Of a stretch of 64,000 nucleotides of DNA, positions 1 to 8,414 are shown piece by piece. The number at the start of each line of letters is the position of its first letter. Positions within the stretch are counted from its first letter, which is position 1. The notes beneath the pieces were generated by a model. The model had not been told where the DNA came from. It made no database searches and was given only the letters and a program-made list of their open reading frames with translations. The DNA is taken from contig NZ_JQLU01000003.1 in NCBI RefSeq assembly GCF_000744375.1, forward strand, positions 124,001 through 188,000, in the 5' to 3' direction. A program made the translations under genes and the position numbers. Source of the stretch: Carnobacterium gallinarum DSM 4847. Its GTDB lineage: Bacteria; Bacillota; Bacilli; Lactobacillales; Carnobacteriaceae.

Positions 1-1252
1 GTTTGACACAAGAAAGAACTTTCTGAGCATCTAATGTAATATCAATTGCTTCTCGGTCATCTAAACAATTGCTACATCGACCACAATCTTCACAATCCTC
101 ACCAAAATAACGTACAATAAATCGTTGTAAGCACATCTGGGTCGAACCATATTGAGTCATTTCTCTTAGTTTGGCATATTCATATTTTTTTAATTCTTCA
201 TCCATTTCTGATTGATCGATAAAAAATTGTTGAACCATCATATCCTGTGGTGAAAAAAGTAGAATCGCATCACTGTCTAGACCATCCCGACCGGCACGAC
301 CAGCTTCTTGATAGTACGCCTCAATATTTTTAGGAATTTGATAGTGAATAACAAAACGAACATTGCTTTTATCAATTCCCATACCAAAGGCATTAGTTGC
401 CACCATCACCGTTGTTTCATCGTATAAAAAGGCTTCCTGAGCTTTATTTCGTACTTGCTCATTCATACCACCATGATACATCCCTGATTTAATTCCATTC
501 GTTAAGAGTAGCTGATGAATCCGTTCAACTTCTTTTCGGGTACTTGCATATACAATTCCAGATTGTCCATCATTTAGTTTTAAATAATCTAATAAATAAC
601 GATTCCGATCTTGTCCTTTAACGACTTGAAACGCCAAATTTTTTCGTGAAAAACCTGTTTTCACACAATTATTTTCGGAAATCCCTAACAAGCGTAAAAT
701 ATCTTCAGACACAACTGGTGTTGCTGTTGCCGTCAAAGCTAAAATAGTTGGACGATTCACCATTCCCTCAATCGTTTCACATAAAGCTAAGTAGCTGGGT
801 CTAAAATCATGCCCCCATTGAGAAATACAATGTGCTTCATCAATGGCGATTAGATCAACTTGAATCGACTGCATCAAATAGTGAATTTCTGACGTTTGAA
901 AGCGCTCTGGCGCTACATAAAGTAATTTATAATCACCATCAGCAGCCCCTCTCAACCGTTGGTTCATTTCTCCATTAGATAACGTACTATTGATATAAGT
1001 TGCAGGAACACCTAATTCTAAAAGAGCATCTACTTGATCTTTCATTAATGAAATCAAAGGTGAGATGACAATCGTTAATCCATCAAAAACTAAAGCTGGA
1101 ATTTGATAACAAATTGATTTACCTCCACCAGTCGGCATAATCGCTAAGGCATCATTTCCAGATAAAACTTTTTCAATGATTTCTTTTTGTCCCATTCTAA
1201 AATCAGCATATCCATAGATTTCATTTAATAGTTGGATTGCTCGTTCTTCCAA
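1..1252 (-). CDS. recQ: ATP-dependent DNA helicase RecQ (3' end outside window)
   Basis: Superfamily 2 3'-5' DNA helicase acting in recombination and repair. The start is a TTG at 1250-1252, preceded by an AAGGAGG site at about 1259-1265. From the N-terminus the reading shows motif I (MPTGGGKS), the DEAH box (IDEAHCISQWGHDFR), motif III (ALTATAT), and the motif V/VI region with NAFGMGIDK and YYQEAGRAGRDG. The zinc-binding cysteine cluster (CLQRF..CEDCGRCSNC) lies near the window edge. About 417 codons are visible; the C-terminal part with any HRDC domain is off the edge. It is separate from the operon upstream because a hairpin terminator lies between them. The family assignment is secure. 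Confidence 0.95.
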   Translation of the reverse strand, partial: MEERAIQLLNEIYGYADFRMGQKEIIEKVLSGNDALAIMPTGGGKSICYQIPALVFDGLTIVISPLISLMKDQVDALLELGVPATYINSTLSNGEMNQRLRGAADGDYKLLYVAPERFQTSEIHYLMQSIQVDLIAIDEAHCISQWGHDFRPSYLALCETIEGMVNRPTILALTATATPVVSEDILRLLGISENNCVKTGFSRKNLAFQVVKGQDRNRYLLDYLKLNDGQSGIVYASTRKEVERIHQLLLTNGIKSGMYHGGMNEQVRNKAQEAFLYDETTVMVATNAFGMGIDKSNVRFVIHYQIPKNIEAYYQEAGRAGRDGLDSDAILLFSPQDMMVQQFFIDQSEMDEELKKYEYAKLREMTQYGSTQMCLQRFIVRYFGEDCEDCGRCSNCLDDREAIDITLDAQKVLSCVK

Positions 1253-1278
1253 AAAGACCCCTCCTTCATTATTTAGAC

Positions 1279-1308
1279 AAAAAAGCTGAGATAATTCTCA
1301 GCTTTTAC
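1279..1308 (-). terminator. Intrinsic terminator after yqeM
   Basis: An 11-bp perfect inverted repeat (AAAAGCTGAGA / TCTCAGCTTTT) with a 4-base loop, followed on the minus strand by a T run. It lies just after the stop of the methyltransferase gene and ends the yqeG-yqeM operon before recQ. Confidence 0.85.
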
Positions 1309-1317
1309 TAGCTTTAT

Positions 1318-2055
1318 TTAATCTTTGTGACAAGCAAAAAACCATCTTGTACTTGTATCTGTTACTTCAGACTTGCCAAATTCAGCTGTCACTTGGACAG
1401 TGCTAAATCCAGCAATAGTTAACATTTTCAAAAATTGTTCTAACGGATAGGTTCGTTCATGATGACATTCATCAAAACGTTCATATAAATTCTTTTCTTC
1501 ATCTAAAACATAGAAAGTCAGATCATGTTCAATACTATGAGGGACTTCACCAGCATAACTTGTCCAAAGAAAGCTAATTTCTTCTGACTGATCATTGTAC
1601 ATATAACCTGGAAACACCTCATCTATTTGATAAGTTGAGTGAACATCGAATAAAAATGTTCCACCAGCTTCAAGAATTTGAAACACTTCTTGAAACACCT
1701 TCAAAACAGCTTCATCATCAGGCATATAGCAAATTGAATCAGAAAAACACGTCACCACTTGATAGGTGCCAATTTCAGATAAATCTAACATATTTCCTTC
1801 AAGCAATGGCAACTTAACGCCAGCTTCTAAAGCTCGATCATTTGCCAAACTTAGCATGTTTTCTGATAAATCTAAACCTGTAACATCAAAACCACCTTGC
1901 TTCAACGTAACTGCTAACGCACCCGTTCCACAAGCTAACTCCAATAAGGTTTGCCCCTTGTTTTCAACTTCTTGCTCTACATAACTTAGCCAGTCTTGAT
2001 AAAGAGAGTCATCCATAATAGCATCATAAACTTGCGCAAATGTTTGATAACTCAT
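1318..2055 (-). CDS. yqeM: Class I SAM-dependent methyltransferase, YqeM type
   Basis: 245 residues. The Rossmann SAM-binding signature LLELACGTGALAV is near residue 38, followed by an acidic residue at the end of strand 2 (VTGLDLSENML) and a post-II motif (LLEGNMLDL). It is the last gene of the minus-strand operon, 2 bases after rsfS. The same position is held by yqeM in Bacillus and related Firmicutes. The substrate is unknown. The gene can be recognised as a methyltransferase, but the target should not be guessed. Alternative: a general Methyltransf_25-type enzyme with no link to ribosome assembly. Confidence 0.88.
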   Translation of the reverse strand: MSYQTFAQVYDAIMDDSLYQDWLSYVEQEVENKGQTLLELACGTGALAVTLKQGGFDVTGLDLSENMLSLANDRALEAGVKLPLLEGNMLDLSEIGTYQVVTCFSDSICYMPDDEAVLKVFQEVFQILEAGGTFLFDVHSTYQIDEVFPGYMYNDQSEEISFLWTSYAGEVPHSIEHDLTFYVLDEEKNLYERFDECHHERTYPLEQFLKMLTIAGFSTVQVTAEFGKSEVTDTSTRWFFACHKD

Positions 2056-2057
2056 TT

Positions 2058-2417
2058 TTATTGAACCATGTCACTGATGTCAACTAAAGGAGCATCACTC
2101 CATAGTTTTTCTAAGTTATAAAAAGCACGTTCTGAGTAATGGAAAATATGAACAACAACATCTCCTAAATCAATTAGAATCCATTTAGCAGAATCACGAC
2201 CTTCAATTCGTTTCACTTCAACATGAGCTTCTTCCGCATTATCAACGATTTCATTCATAATTGCTTCTACTTGTTTTTCACTGTTCCCATGCATAACTAC
2301 AAAATAATCAGCCAAAATTGAGATATTTCGGACATCCATTGCCATAATGTCTTCGGCACGTTTGTCGTCCCCTGCCTTTACGGCGATTTTTAATACTTCT
2401 TCACTTGATACTGTCAA
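2058..2417 (-). CDS. rsfS: Ribosomal silencing factor RsfS
   Basis: RsfS/Iojap family protein that binds ribosomal protein uL14 on the 50S subunit and blocks subunit joining in slow growth. Hallmarks seen are ADYFVVMHGNSEKQVEAI, the VEGRDSA-like segment (IEGRDSAKWILIDLGDVVVHIF) and the FY.LEKLW tail. The frame stays open to 2447, but a TTG at 2415-2417 has AGGAGG seven bases upstream, gives a 119-residue protein of usual family length and avoids overlap with yqeK, so that start is chosen. It lies between yqeK and yqeM. Confidence 0.93.
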   Translation of the reverse strand: MTVSSEEVLKIAVKAGDDKRAEDIMAMDVRNISILADYFVVMHGNSEKQVEAIMNEIVDNAEEAHVEVKRIEGRDSAKWILIDLGDVVVHIFHYSERAFYNLEKLWSDAPLVDISDMVQ

Positions 2418-2428
2418 ATTAGTTCCTC

Positions 2429-3034
2429 CTATGATTTTGCAACCCAACTATTGTATGTTGCAATAGTTAATGGGTAAATCTTATTATTTTGTTCAATTAA
2501 ATAACTTAAAGTGTGTTTTGTTTCATATGCTACAGCCGCATCTAAATCTGTAATTGCTAACTTTCTAGCCTCTGCAACTCCCGGAAAATCACGACCTGGC
2601 TCTACAAAATCTGCCACATAAATAATTTTTTCTAAAAGTGACATTTCACTGGCACCAACAGTATGATGACGAATTGCATTTAAAATATCTTCATCCTCAA
2701 TACCTAGCTCTTTTTCAACCAAATAGGCACCAACTGGACCATGCCAAATCTCACTACCATATTCTAATAGTTCTAAATCAAACTGTTCTTTCCGGATGAT
2801 CTCTCGCATTTCATCTTTATCACGTTCTTTAGCGTAATCATGAGTTAAGGCAGCAATACTAGCCGCTTCACTATCTCCACCATAACGACCAGCCAAAGCA
2901 ATCGCCATCTCTTCAACGCCTAAAACATGCTTAAAGCGTCGCTCACTCATCTGCATTTGAACACGTTCTAAAAGAGCAATACGATCTAACTTAGAATAGC
3001 GCTGTTCGTAAACTATAGTGTTAGGATTTGTCAT
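2429..3034 (-). CDS. yqeK: HD-domain phosphohydrolase YqeK (Ap4A hydrolase family)
   Basis: About 201 residues. The HD signature is present: the helical H (RFKHVLGVEEMA), LTHDYAKERD, and IRHHTVGASEMSLLEKIIYVADFVEPGR. YqeK enzymes are symmetric diadenosine tetraphosphatases with an iron-dependent HD site, and they neighbour nadD across Firmicutes. The start at ATG 3032-3034 follows an AAAAGGGG stretch. A TTG at 3058 is in frame but would lengthen the protein and overlap nadD further. The chosen start overlaps the nadD end by 14 bases, which suggests translational coupling. Confidence 0.9.
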   Translation of the reverse strand: MTNPNTIVYEQRYSKLDRIALLERVQMQMSERRFKHVLGVEEMAIALAGRYGGDSEAASIAALTHDYAKERDKDEMREIIRKEQFDLELLEYGSEIWHGPVGAYLVEKELGIEDEDILNAIRHHTVGASEMSLLEKIIYVADFVEPGRDFPGVAEARKLAITDLDAAVAYETKHTLSYLIEQNNKIYPLTIATYNSWVAKS

Positions 3035-3656
3035 GTTTATACAGCCCCTTTTCCTCAATATACGTTAAGGTTTTTTCTGGAACCAAATATTTAACAGAAC
3101 AGCCAGCCTCAATCTTTTTACGAATCAGGGTTGAGCTAATTTCCATTTCAGGTACATCCACCCATATCAATGGATATGAACTTGCTTCAGGATAATTAGG
3201 ACGTTTTACACCAACAAATTGAACTAATTGCATCAATTCATCAATCCGATACCACTTAGGCAAATATTCTACCATATCACCACCAATAATGAAATAATAG
3301 TCAATTTCCGGATGATCTTTAGTGAGCTGTAGCATCGTATCAAATGTATAGCTTTTTCCACCTCTTTGAATCTCACAATCTTCTAGTTCAAACAAAGGAT
3401 TCTCTTCAATTGCTTGTTTCACCATAACTACACGATGCTCAGCAGCAATGGCTTGTTTTTCATCAATATGAGGCGGATTTGCATCTGGCATAAAATAAAT
3501 CTTATCTAATCCTAACTGCTGGCAAACTTGATCGGCAATCACTAAATGTCCAATATGAGGCGGATTAAATGTTCCACCAATAATTCCAACTCGGAGGCGT
3601 TCCTCTGGTAATATCTGTACTTTAGTATAAACTGCGGTTTGACTTTGCACGTTCAT
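3021..3656 (-). CDS. nadD: Nicotinate-nucleotide adenylyltransferase
   Basis: Transfers AMP to nicotinate mononucleotide in NAD synthesis. The nucleotidyltransferase motif GGTFNPPHIGHL, including the HxGH signature, is near residue 28. The C-terminal ISSTLIRKKIEAG (SSTxIR) is the second conserved motif. About 20 residues precede the core domain, as in lactic acid bacterial orthologues. The start is taken at ATG 3654-3656, seven bases after AAAAGG; a GTG directly before it is possible. It overlaps yqeK and sits in the yqeG-yqeM operon, linking NAD supply with ribosome-assembly genes. Niacin uptake genes niaX/niaR lie 4 kb away. Confidence 0.94.
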   Translation of the reverse strand: MNVQSQTAVYTKVQILPEERLRVGIIGGTFNPPHIGHLVIADQVCQQLGLDKIYFMPDANPPHIDEKQAIAAEHRVVMVKQAIEENPLFELEDCEIQRGGKSYTFDTMLQLTKDHPEIDYYFIIGGDMVEYLPKWYRIDELMQLVQFVGVKRPNYPEASSYPLIWVDVPEMEISSTLIRKKIEAGCSVKYLVPEKTLTYIEEKGLYKHDKS

Positions 3657-3678
3657 CACCTAACCTTTTGACTTAAAA

Positions 3679-3996
3679 TTAACGACTTGTACGTGGTAAT
3701 TCAGTAGAAATACGTTGATACTTTTCTTGTGTTGAAGGTTTAAATAAGACAATGACGCGACCAATAACTTGAACAGCATTCAAGTTTAATGCTTTCTCTA
3801 AGTTCAACGCCACTTCATCCGCTTCTTCATCAGTATTTTGCAACAAACTTACTTTAATTAACTCTCTTTTTTCAACGGCTTCTCCAATTTGTTTCACCAT
3901 TTCATCACTTAGTCCACCTTTTCCAACTTGAAAAATTGGTGTTAAATGATGTGCCTTACTACGTAAAAAACTTTTTTGTTTACTTGTTAAATTCAT
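3679..3996 (-). CDS. yhbY: YhbY-type RNA-binding protein
   Basis: 105 residues, a single CRM (CRS1-YhbY) domain. The typical opening is seen (LTSKQKSFLRSKAHHLTPIFQVGKGGLSDEMV), including the GKGG loop that resembles a GxxG RNA-binding loop. Family members associate with pre-50S ribosomal particles. It lies between yqeH and nadD in the same minus-strand operon, the usual Firmicute order. An SD-like GGAG lies about 11 bases before the ATG. Confidence 0.93.
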   Translation of the reverse strand: MNLTSKQKSFLRSKAHHLTPIFQVGKGGLSDEMVKQIGEAVEKRELIKVSLLQNTDEEADEVALNLEKALNLNAVQVIGRVIVLFKPSTQEKYQRISTELPRTSR

Positions 3997-4051
3997 TTAT
4001 ACATTCACTCCATCCACTTATTTTTAACAATAAGCAGTTATTTTTTCTTAT

Positions 4052-5191
4052 TTAAATTAATGACTTACGAATCACAACATCGACACCCTTTGGCGCCCAA
4101 CCAGCAACAACTGCTCCTGGTTCATTGACAGTTACCCAACCTAGACCGGCAAACACAATATCGCTACGTTCTTTAATTGAAAATTCAAAACGAACCAATT
4201 CTGGGAAATTGCCAACTTCATCTTGGCGAGGTGGTTGTAACATCTCTCCAACGTGATTCGCATAAAGTTCATCAGCTTTTTCTAATTTTGTCCGATGAAT
4301 TTTCAAATCATTGGATGTATAACAAGTAAATGAGCGACGACCACCTTGAAGGTAATCAAAACGAGCCACTCCGCCAAAGAACAACGTTTGACCTTCGTTC
4401 AATTGATAGACCATTGGTTTAATTTCTTTTTTAGGAGCAATTAACTTCAAATCTTTGTCTCCTAAAACATGAGCCATTTGATGACGATGAATAATTCCTG
4501 GTGTATCGATTAAGCTTTTTCCATCTTCTAAAGGAATTTCAATACGATCTAATGTTGTTCCTGGGAACTGAGAAGTTGTAATTAAATCAGCAACTCCAGC
4601 AGTGTTTTTGATAATTTGATTAATTAATGTTGATTTACCAACATTCGTTACTCCAACCACAAAAACATCACGGCCTTTGCGATATTTCTCAATTGTTTTT
4701 AAAAGTTCATCCATCTCTTGCGGTTTCATAGCACTCGTTAAAATAACTTCCTTAGGACGTAAGCCCTCTTCATGAGCTCGCTCGCGTAACCACTGTGTCA
4801 TTTTGCCACGCTTTAATGAATGAGGCAATAAATCCACTTTATTCCCAACAAGTAAAACCGGATTATTTCCAACAAAACGATGTAATCCTGGAATTAAACT
4901 ACCATTAAAATCAAATATATCAATTACATTTACAATCAAAGCATCTTCTGAACCAATTTCATTTAATAAACGTAAAAAGTCATCATCGGTTAATTGAACA
5001 TCTTGAATTTCATTGTAATGACGTAATCGAAAACAGCGTTGACAATATACTTCGCCACTTTCCAAACCTTTTTCTAAAGCTGACACCGGAGTATAACCTA
5101 ACTCACCAGCAACTGTTGTTTGAATTACTGCTCCACAGCCAATACAACGAATCTCTTCATCCAATACTTCCACTTCATTATTCGTCATCAA
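4052..5191 (-). CDS. yqeH: Ribosome biogenesis GTPase YqeH
   Basis: Circularly permuted GTPase needed for 30S subunit assembly. An N-terminal zinc finger (CIGCGA ... CQRCFRLRH) precedes G motifs in permuted order: G4 GNKVDLLP, G5-like TSAMKP, G1 GVTNVGKSTLIN, G2/G3 with PGTTLDRIEIPL and DTPG. 379 residues, the family length. GGAGG is seven bases before a TTG at 5189-5191 and ten before an ATG at 5186-5188; either could start. It overlaps the end of yqeG by 14 bases or fewer. Confidence 0.95.
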   Translation of the reverse strand: MMTNNEVEVLDEEIRCIGCGAVIQTTVAGELGYTPVSALEKGLESGEVYCQRCFRLRHYNEIQDVQLTDDDFLRLLNEIGSEDALIVNVIDIFDFNGSLIPGLHRFVGNNPVLLVGNKVDLLPHSLKRGKMTQWLRERAHEEGLRPKEVILTSAMKPQEMDELLKTIEKYRKGRDVFVVGVTNVGKSTLINQIIKNTAGVADLITTSQFPGTTLDRIEIPLEDGKSLIDTPGIIHRHQMAHVLGDKDLKLIAPKKEIKPMVYQLNEGQTLFFGGVARFDYLQGGRRSFTCYTSNDLKIHRTKLEKADELYANHVGEMLQPPRQDEVGNFPELVRFEFSIKERSDIVFAGLGWVTVNEPGAVVAGWAPKGVDVVIRKSLI

Positions 5192-5711
5192 TTGTTTTCC
5201 TCCAACTCATTTCAGGGTGCTTTTTCCATAGGTGTTTCATAATTCGACGCTCCATTGAACGATTAAACTTAGTGTTCCAACCATCTGACTCAACCACTGG
5301 CTTCACTAATACATTCTGAATTCCAGCAGCATTAGCACCTCGAATATCCGTCATGATTTGATCACCAACCATTAAAATTTGGTCTTTTGGCAAATTCAAC
5401 ATTTTCTCTGCTTCTTTAAAACCTTTAGTTAAGGGTTTCATTGCTCGTTGAACATACTGTAAATCTAATTTATTAATTGCACGCTCAATTCTCGAAGCTT
5501 TATTATTTGAAATAACAATTACAGGAATTCCCGCTTCTTTCATTTCTTTAATCCACGCCAACAGTTCCTCAGTTCCATCTGGATTATTCCAAGCAATTAA
5601 CGTGTTATCTAAATCCGTTAAAACAGCCTTGAAATTGCGCTTTTTTAATTGTTCGGGTGTAATTTGATAGATGGCTTCTACCATCCAAGTTGGTTTGTAT
5701 TTAGTAAACAT
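5178..5711 (-). CDS. yqeG: HAD-family phosphatase YqeG
   Basis: 177 residues, HAD subfamily IIIA. Motif I is DLDNTL (LTDLDNTLIAW), motif II is VISNNK, and motif III/IV is MVGDQIMTDIRGANAAG. It is the first gene of the operon leading into yqeH, with AAGGAG before the ATG. The family is a putative phosphatase linked by conserved neighbourhood to ribosome assembly and nucleotide metabolism; its substrate is not known. Confidence 0.92.
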   Translation of the reverse strand: MFTKYKPTWMVEAIYQITPEQLKKRNFKAVLTDLDNTLIAWNNPDGTEELLAWIKEMKEAGIPVIVISNNKASRIERAINKLDLQYVQRAMKPLTKGFKEAEKMLNLPKDQILMVGDQIMTDIRGANAAGIQNVLVKPVVESDGWNTKFNRSMERRIMKHLWKKHPEMSWRKTIDDE

Positions 5712-6168
5712 AGTTTCTCCTTAACATTAAAATAGGAGCACCAATCAATCAGCACTCCACCGCTTTTCCTATCTAGTTAATTATACGCTATTTCTAAGGA
5801 AATTTCACCTATTTAATTTATTTCCTCATAAATGATCTGATTCCACTTAATCGAAATTACTAGAAGCCAATAATAATTCATTTTTCAAGCAAAAAATGTC
5901 TTGTTTTGAAAAACAAGAATCTGGATTACTAATTCCAGCAATTGGTGTCATAATCCACTTCTTTGTAACTGCCCATCGCTTAATAACTATTCTTCTACAA
6001 TCCCCCATTCACTAGGTATACCTAGCAATAGTAAAAATTTACTTTAACCAAAAAAGCTTGAGATAAAACTATTTTAGTTTTATCTCAAGCTTTTTATCTG
6101 CATAAAGAGTGGTAAAAAGTCGCTCATTCTTATTTCTCGAAGCTAAACACTTTTTCCGCAACTTTTTT
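5712..6168. other. Intergenic region between lepB and yqeG
   Basis: No gene was found in these 457 bases. On the minus strand, directly before yqeG, there is an imperfect 7-bp hairpin with GU pairs (about 5732-5755), perhaps a leader or weak attenuator. A 9-bp hairpin (TCTTGTTTT / AAAACAAGA) is near 5899-5917 and a 14-base perfect palindrome CTAGGTATACCTAG is near 6011-6024. The strong terminator at 6051-6096 is listed separately. Confidence 0.5.
6051..6096. terminator. Bidirectional intrinsic terminator downstream of lepB
   Basis: A 21-bp inverted repeat, AAAAAGCTTGAGATAAAACTA and its complement with a 3-base loop. The A/T flanks give a T run on both strands. It ends the lepB transcript on the minus strand. 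Confidence 0.85.
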
Positions 6169-6738
6169 CTATTTATCAATTTTACCGAAAGTTTTAATTG
6201 GCCAAATACGATAATCTGCGACTCCTTGAACATCTTTCTCGTTAATATAGCCAATATAACGGCTATCTTTAGAATTTTGACGGTTGTCACCTAAAACAAA
6301 ATATTCACCTTCTGGAATCACTTTATCCCCAGTTACTTCTTGTAATGTGAAATCATTTGTTAATAGTCCACCATTTGGCAACTCCGCTTTAAATTCATCT
6401 AAATACGGCTCTTCATAGGCTTTTCCATTGATCATTAGCACGTCATTTTTATAAGAAATCGTATCTCCTGGTAAACCAATTACTCGCTTCACATAGTTTT
6501 GTTTTGGTGCATCTGGAGCAGGAAATGTTACAATCGAAAAACGTTTTACTTTTTCCATTTTCAATAATAAAATACGGTCACTATTTGCTAAAGTTGGACT
6601 CATAGATTCCCCTTTAACAATAACTGGAGAAAAGACGAAAGTTCTTAGTAAAAAAACAACCCCTAATGCTACAAGTAAGGTCATCACTGTACTGAGCAAT
6701 TCTCTTTTAAATCCACGAGATTCTTTTTTCTTTTTCAT
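6169..6738 (-). CDS. lepB: Signal peptidase I
   Basis: Type I signal peptidase (S26), which cleaves signal peptides at the outer face of the membrane. One N-terminal membrane segment (about residues 17-36) is followed by the catalytic serine box GESMSPTL (Ser45) and the lysine box YVKRVIGLPGD (Lys84). The C-terminal GDNRQNSKDSRYIG is the conserved box E. 189 residues, as in Gram-positive SipS-type enzymes. It appears monocistronic, with AAGGAG 12 bases before the ATG. Other signal peptidase paralogues may exist elsewhere. Confidence 0.95.
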   Translation of the reverse strand: MKKKKESRGFKRELLSTVMTLLVALGVVFLLRTFVFSPVIVKGESMSPTLANSDRILLLKMEKVKRFSIVTFPAPDAPKQNYVKRVIGLPGDTISYKNDVLMINGKAYEEPYLDEFKAELPNGGLLTNDFTLQEVTGDKVIPEGEYFVLGDNRQNSKDSRYIGYINEKDVQGVADYRIWPIKTFGKIDK

Positions 6739-6964
6739 AATTTAACAAAACTCCTTAATATAAATGTTGGTTCCATCCATTATACCAAATTAATTCCTTG
6801 ACTGCTTCTTTATTCTTTTTTATTTTTACCATAAAGTAAGAAAATAATTTTCTCTTTTGTCTATTTATAGTGTTAAATCAGGATTTCTATAGAAATAAAG
6901 CGAATCTCAGTTAGTTGAATTTCTAGTAATTTAGGAAATTCTTAATTATTTTTCTTCTCTTAAA

Positions 6965-7004
6965 CAAAATAAAGTTACATCCAGTATTTCCAACTGAATG
7001 TAAC
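6965..7004 (-). terminator. Intrinsic terminator after niaX
   Basis: Inverted repeat GTTACAT(tc)AGT / ACT(gg)ATGTAAC followed on the minus strand by a T-rich stretch. It lies 11 bases after the niaX stop. Confidence 0.75.
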
Positions 7005-7014
7005 CTGATTCGTA

Positions 7015-7575
7015 TTAGTCTCGCTTTACCAGTGATGAACTCCGCCTAGCAATTAGACCTCGCCAAATAATATAACTAATACCAAAATCAATCATACTAT
7101 GAACAACTGAGCCTAGTCCAACTAATAAAATAATCGATTGGACAAATCCTTGGCTATAAAAACTACCTGCCATATTTCCTGTAAAATAAAAGACGGCTAC
7201 AACAATCACTTCACACAAACCATGAATGATGCCAATACCTAATGAAAAAATTTGTGCTTTAACTGGCGATTGCAAAATATCTGGTTTTTTTTTTAAAATA
7301 AGCGCTCCAACTAATGCGAAAACAACATGAGACAACGCACGTAAAACAATGACAATCGGAAAACCTCCAATAAAAAATCCAAAAGCTGTCCCTAAAGCTA
7401 CTGATACAGCTACTCCTGGTGAAATAAATAAAGCAATAAAAATAGCAACATGGCTACCTAATGTAAAAGAAACTGGCTCCATCATAAAACGAACTGGACT
7501 AAACATTGGAATTAAAATACCAATAGCAATCAAAAGCGCTGAAATAGTTAAGCGCTGATTTTTATTTATTGTCAC
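7015..7575 (-). CDS. niaX: Niacin transporter NiaX
   Basis: 186 residues with about five to six hydrophobic segments and no soluble domain, which fits the small integral-membrane S-component-like NiaX proteins of lactic acid bacteria. The functional call rests mainly on context: it lies directly downstream of a NiaR-type repressor gene, and two TGTC..GACA operators lie just upstream. It starts at GTG 7573-7575 with GGAG eight bases before. It would feed nicotinate or nicotinamide into the NAD salvage route that uses nadD in this window. Alternative: a generic QueT/ECF S-component. Confidence 0.82.
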   Translation of the reverse strand: MTINKNQRLTISALLIAIGILIPMFSPVRFMMEPVSFTLGSHVAIFIALFISPGVAVSVALGTAFGFFIGGFPIVIVLRALSHVVFALVGALILKKKPDILQSPVKAQIFSLGIGIIHGLCEVIVVAVFYFTGNMAGSFYSQGFVQSIILLVGLGSVVHSMIDFGISYIIWRGLIARRSSSLVKRD

Positions 7576-7605
7576 ATCAACCGCTCCAATTAAAAGTATT
7601 TACAC

Positions 7606-7617
7606 GTGTCAAGACAC
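7606..7617. promoter_or_regulatory. NiaR-type operator 1
   Basis: GTGTC-AA-GACAC, a palindrome with 5-base arms, about 30 bases upstream of the niaX start. It matches the TGTC-N2-GACA core reported for NiaR (YrxA) sites. Occupation should block niaX transcription when niacin is plentiful. Confidence 0.75.
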
Positions 7618-7651
7618 ATACATAAACTTATTATAGCAATTGTCACTAAGA

Positions 7652-7661
7652 TGTCAAGACA
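7652..7661. promoter_or_regulatory. NiaR-type operator 2
   Basis: A second TGTC-AA-GACA site, 46 bases (start to start) from the first and touching the 3' end of niaR. The spacing is close to four and a half helical turns. Both sites lie between niaR and niaX, so the promoter they control is probably that of niaX. Confidence 0.75.
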
Positions 7662-7662
7662 C

Positions 7663-8184
7663 CTATTCACTCTGATACAAAACATCTAACTCCTCTAAGG
7701 CAACTCGAATTTTTTTAAACGTCTCCTGATCCTTGCAAGCAATGGTATGCAGATGAATTCCATCCGTTAACTGAGACAATAGTGTTGCCTGAACAGTGTC
7801 TAAACGTTCCATAAAGTCATCTACTTCGTGACGGGAATTCAGATTCAACTGACCACTCAGTTCACCGTACAAAGGATGTTCTACACTGACATTCAATACT
7901 TCTCCACCGAAGTCAACAATGGCATACAGTTCCGCCTTAGTTCGATCCATTGTATGTTGACACACAACACGACCAATAAAACGAGTATCCTCTTTTTGAG
8001 AATTCATTAAATACCCCCTTGGTGTTGCTGTAATAGCCATTCCTTCTGCTCGAAGTAACGCTACATCTCCAACAATAATTTGACGGCTAACTTGCAATTC
8101 TTTTGCCAATGTAGAAGCACTTAACGCCTGCTGACTTTCCTTTAAACGCTTGCTAATCTCTTGTCTTCTTTCAATCGCTTTCAT
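7663..8184 (-). CDS. niaR: Niacin-responsive transcriptional repressor NiaR
   Basis: 173 residues. An N-terminal winged-helix HTH_11-type domain (ISKRLKESQQALSASTLAKELQVSRQIIVGDVALLRAEG) is followed by a 3H domain with the family histidines (VCQHTMDRTKAELYAIVDFGGEV, VEHPLYGEL, GIHLHTIACKD). This is the architecture of YrxA/NiaR, which binds niacin as corepressor. It starts at ATG 8182-8184 after AAGGA. It is followed by niaX and by matching operators. Confidence 0.93.
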   Translation of the reverse strand: MKAIERRQEISKRLKESQQALSASTLAKELQVSRQIIVGDVALLRAEGMAITATPRGYLMNSQKEDTRFIGRVVCQHTMDRTKAELYAIVDFGGEVLNVSVEHPLYGELSGQLNLNSRHEVDDFMERLDTVQATLLSQLTDGIHLHTIACKDQETFKKIRVALEELDVLYQSE

Positions 8185-8414
8185 AATATTCAGTCCTTTA
8201 TTTTTTCAAATTTAAAGAATGGACTAAAAAAACACTCTCTTTGAGTTCATTCTTTTTCTATATATTATCTCGTAACATTTCATTAAATTGATTGCAACAA
8301 AACTTGAGAATACTTCCTCATAATTATACCATTTTCTCTAAAGAGCATAAAGCATCTGCACAAATCAGAAATTTTTGTTATACTGAAGTTATTAGAATGA
8401 AAAGAGGAAACTCA

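Noticed and set aside
2058-2447. Longer RsfS start at 2447
   Set aside because: It would overlap yqeK and ignore the AGGAGG placed for the TTG at 2417.
6069-6290. Reading frame of 73 codons opposite or over lepB's 3' end
   Set aside because: It lies in another frame of the signal peptidase and terminator, with no ribosome-binding site; it is a shadow.
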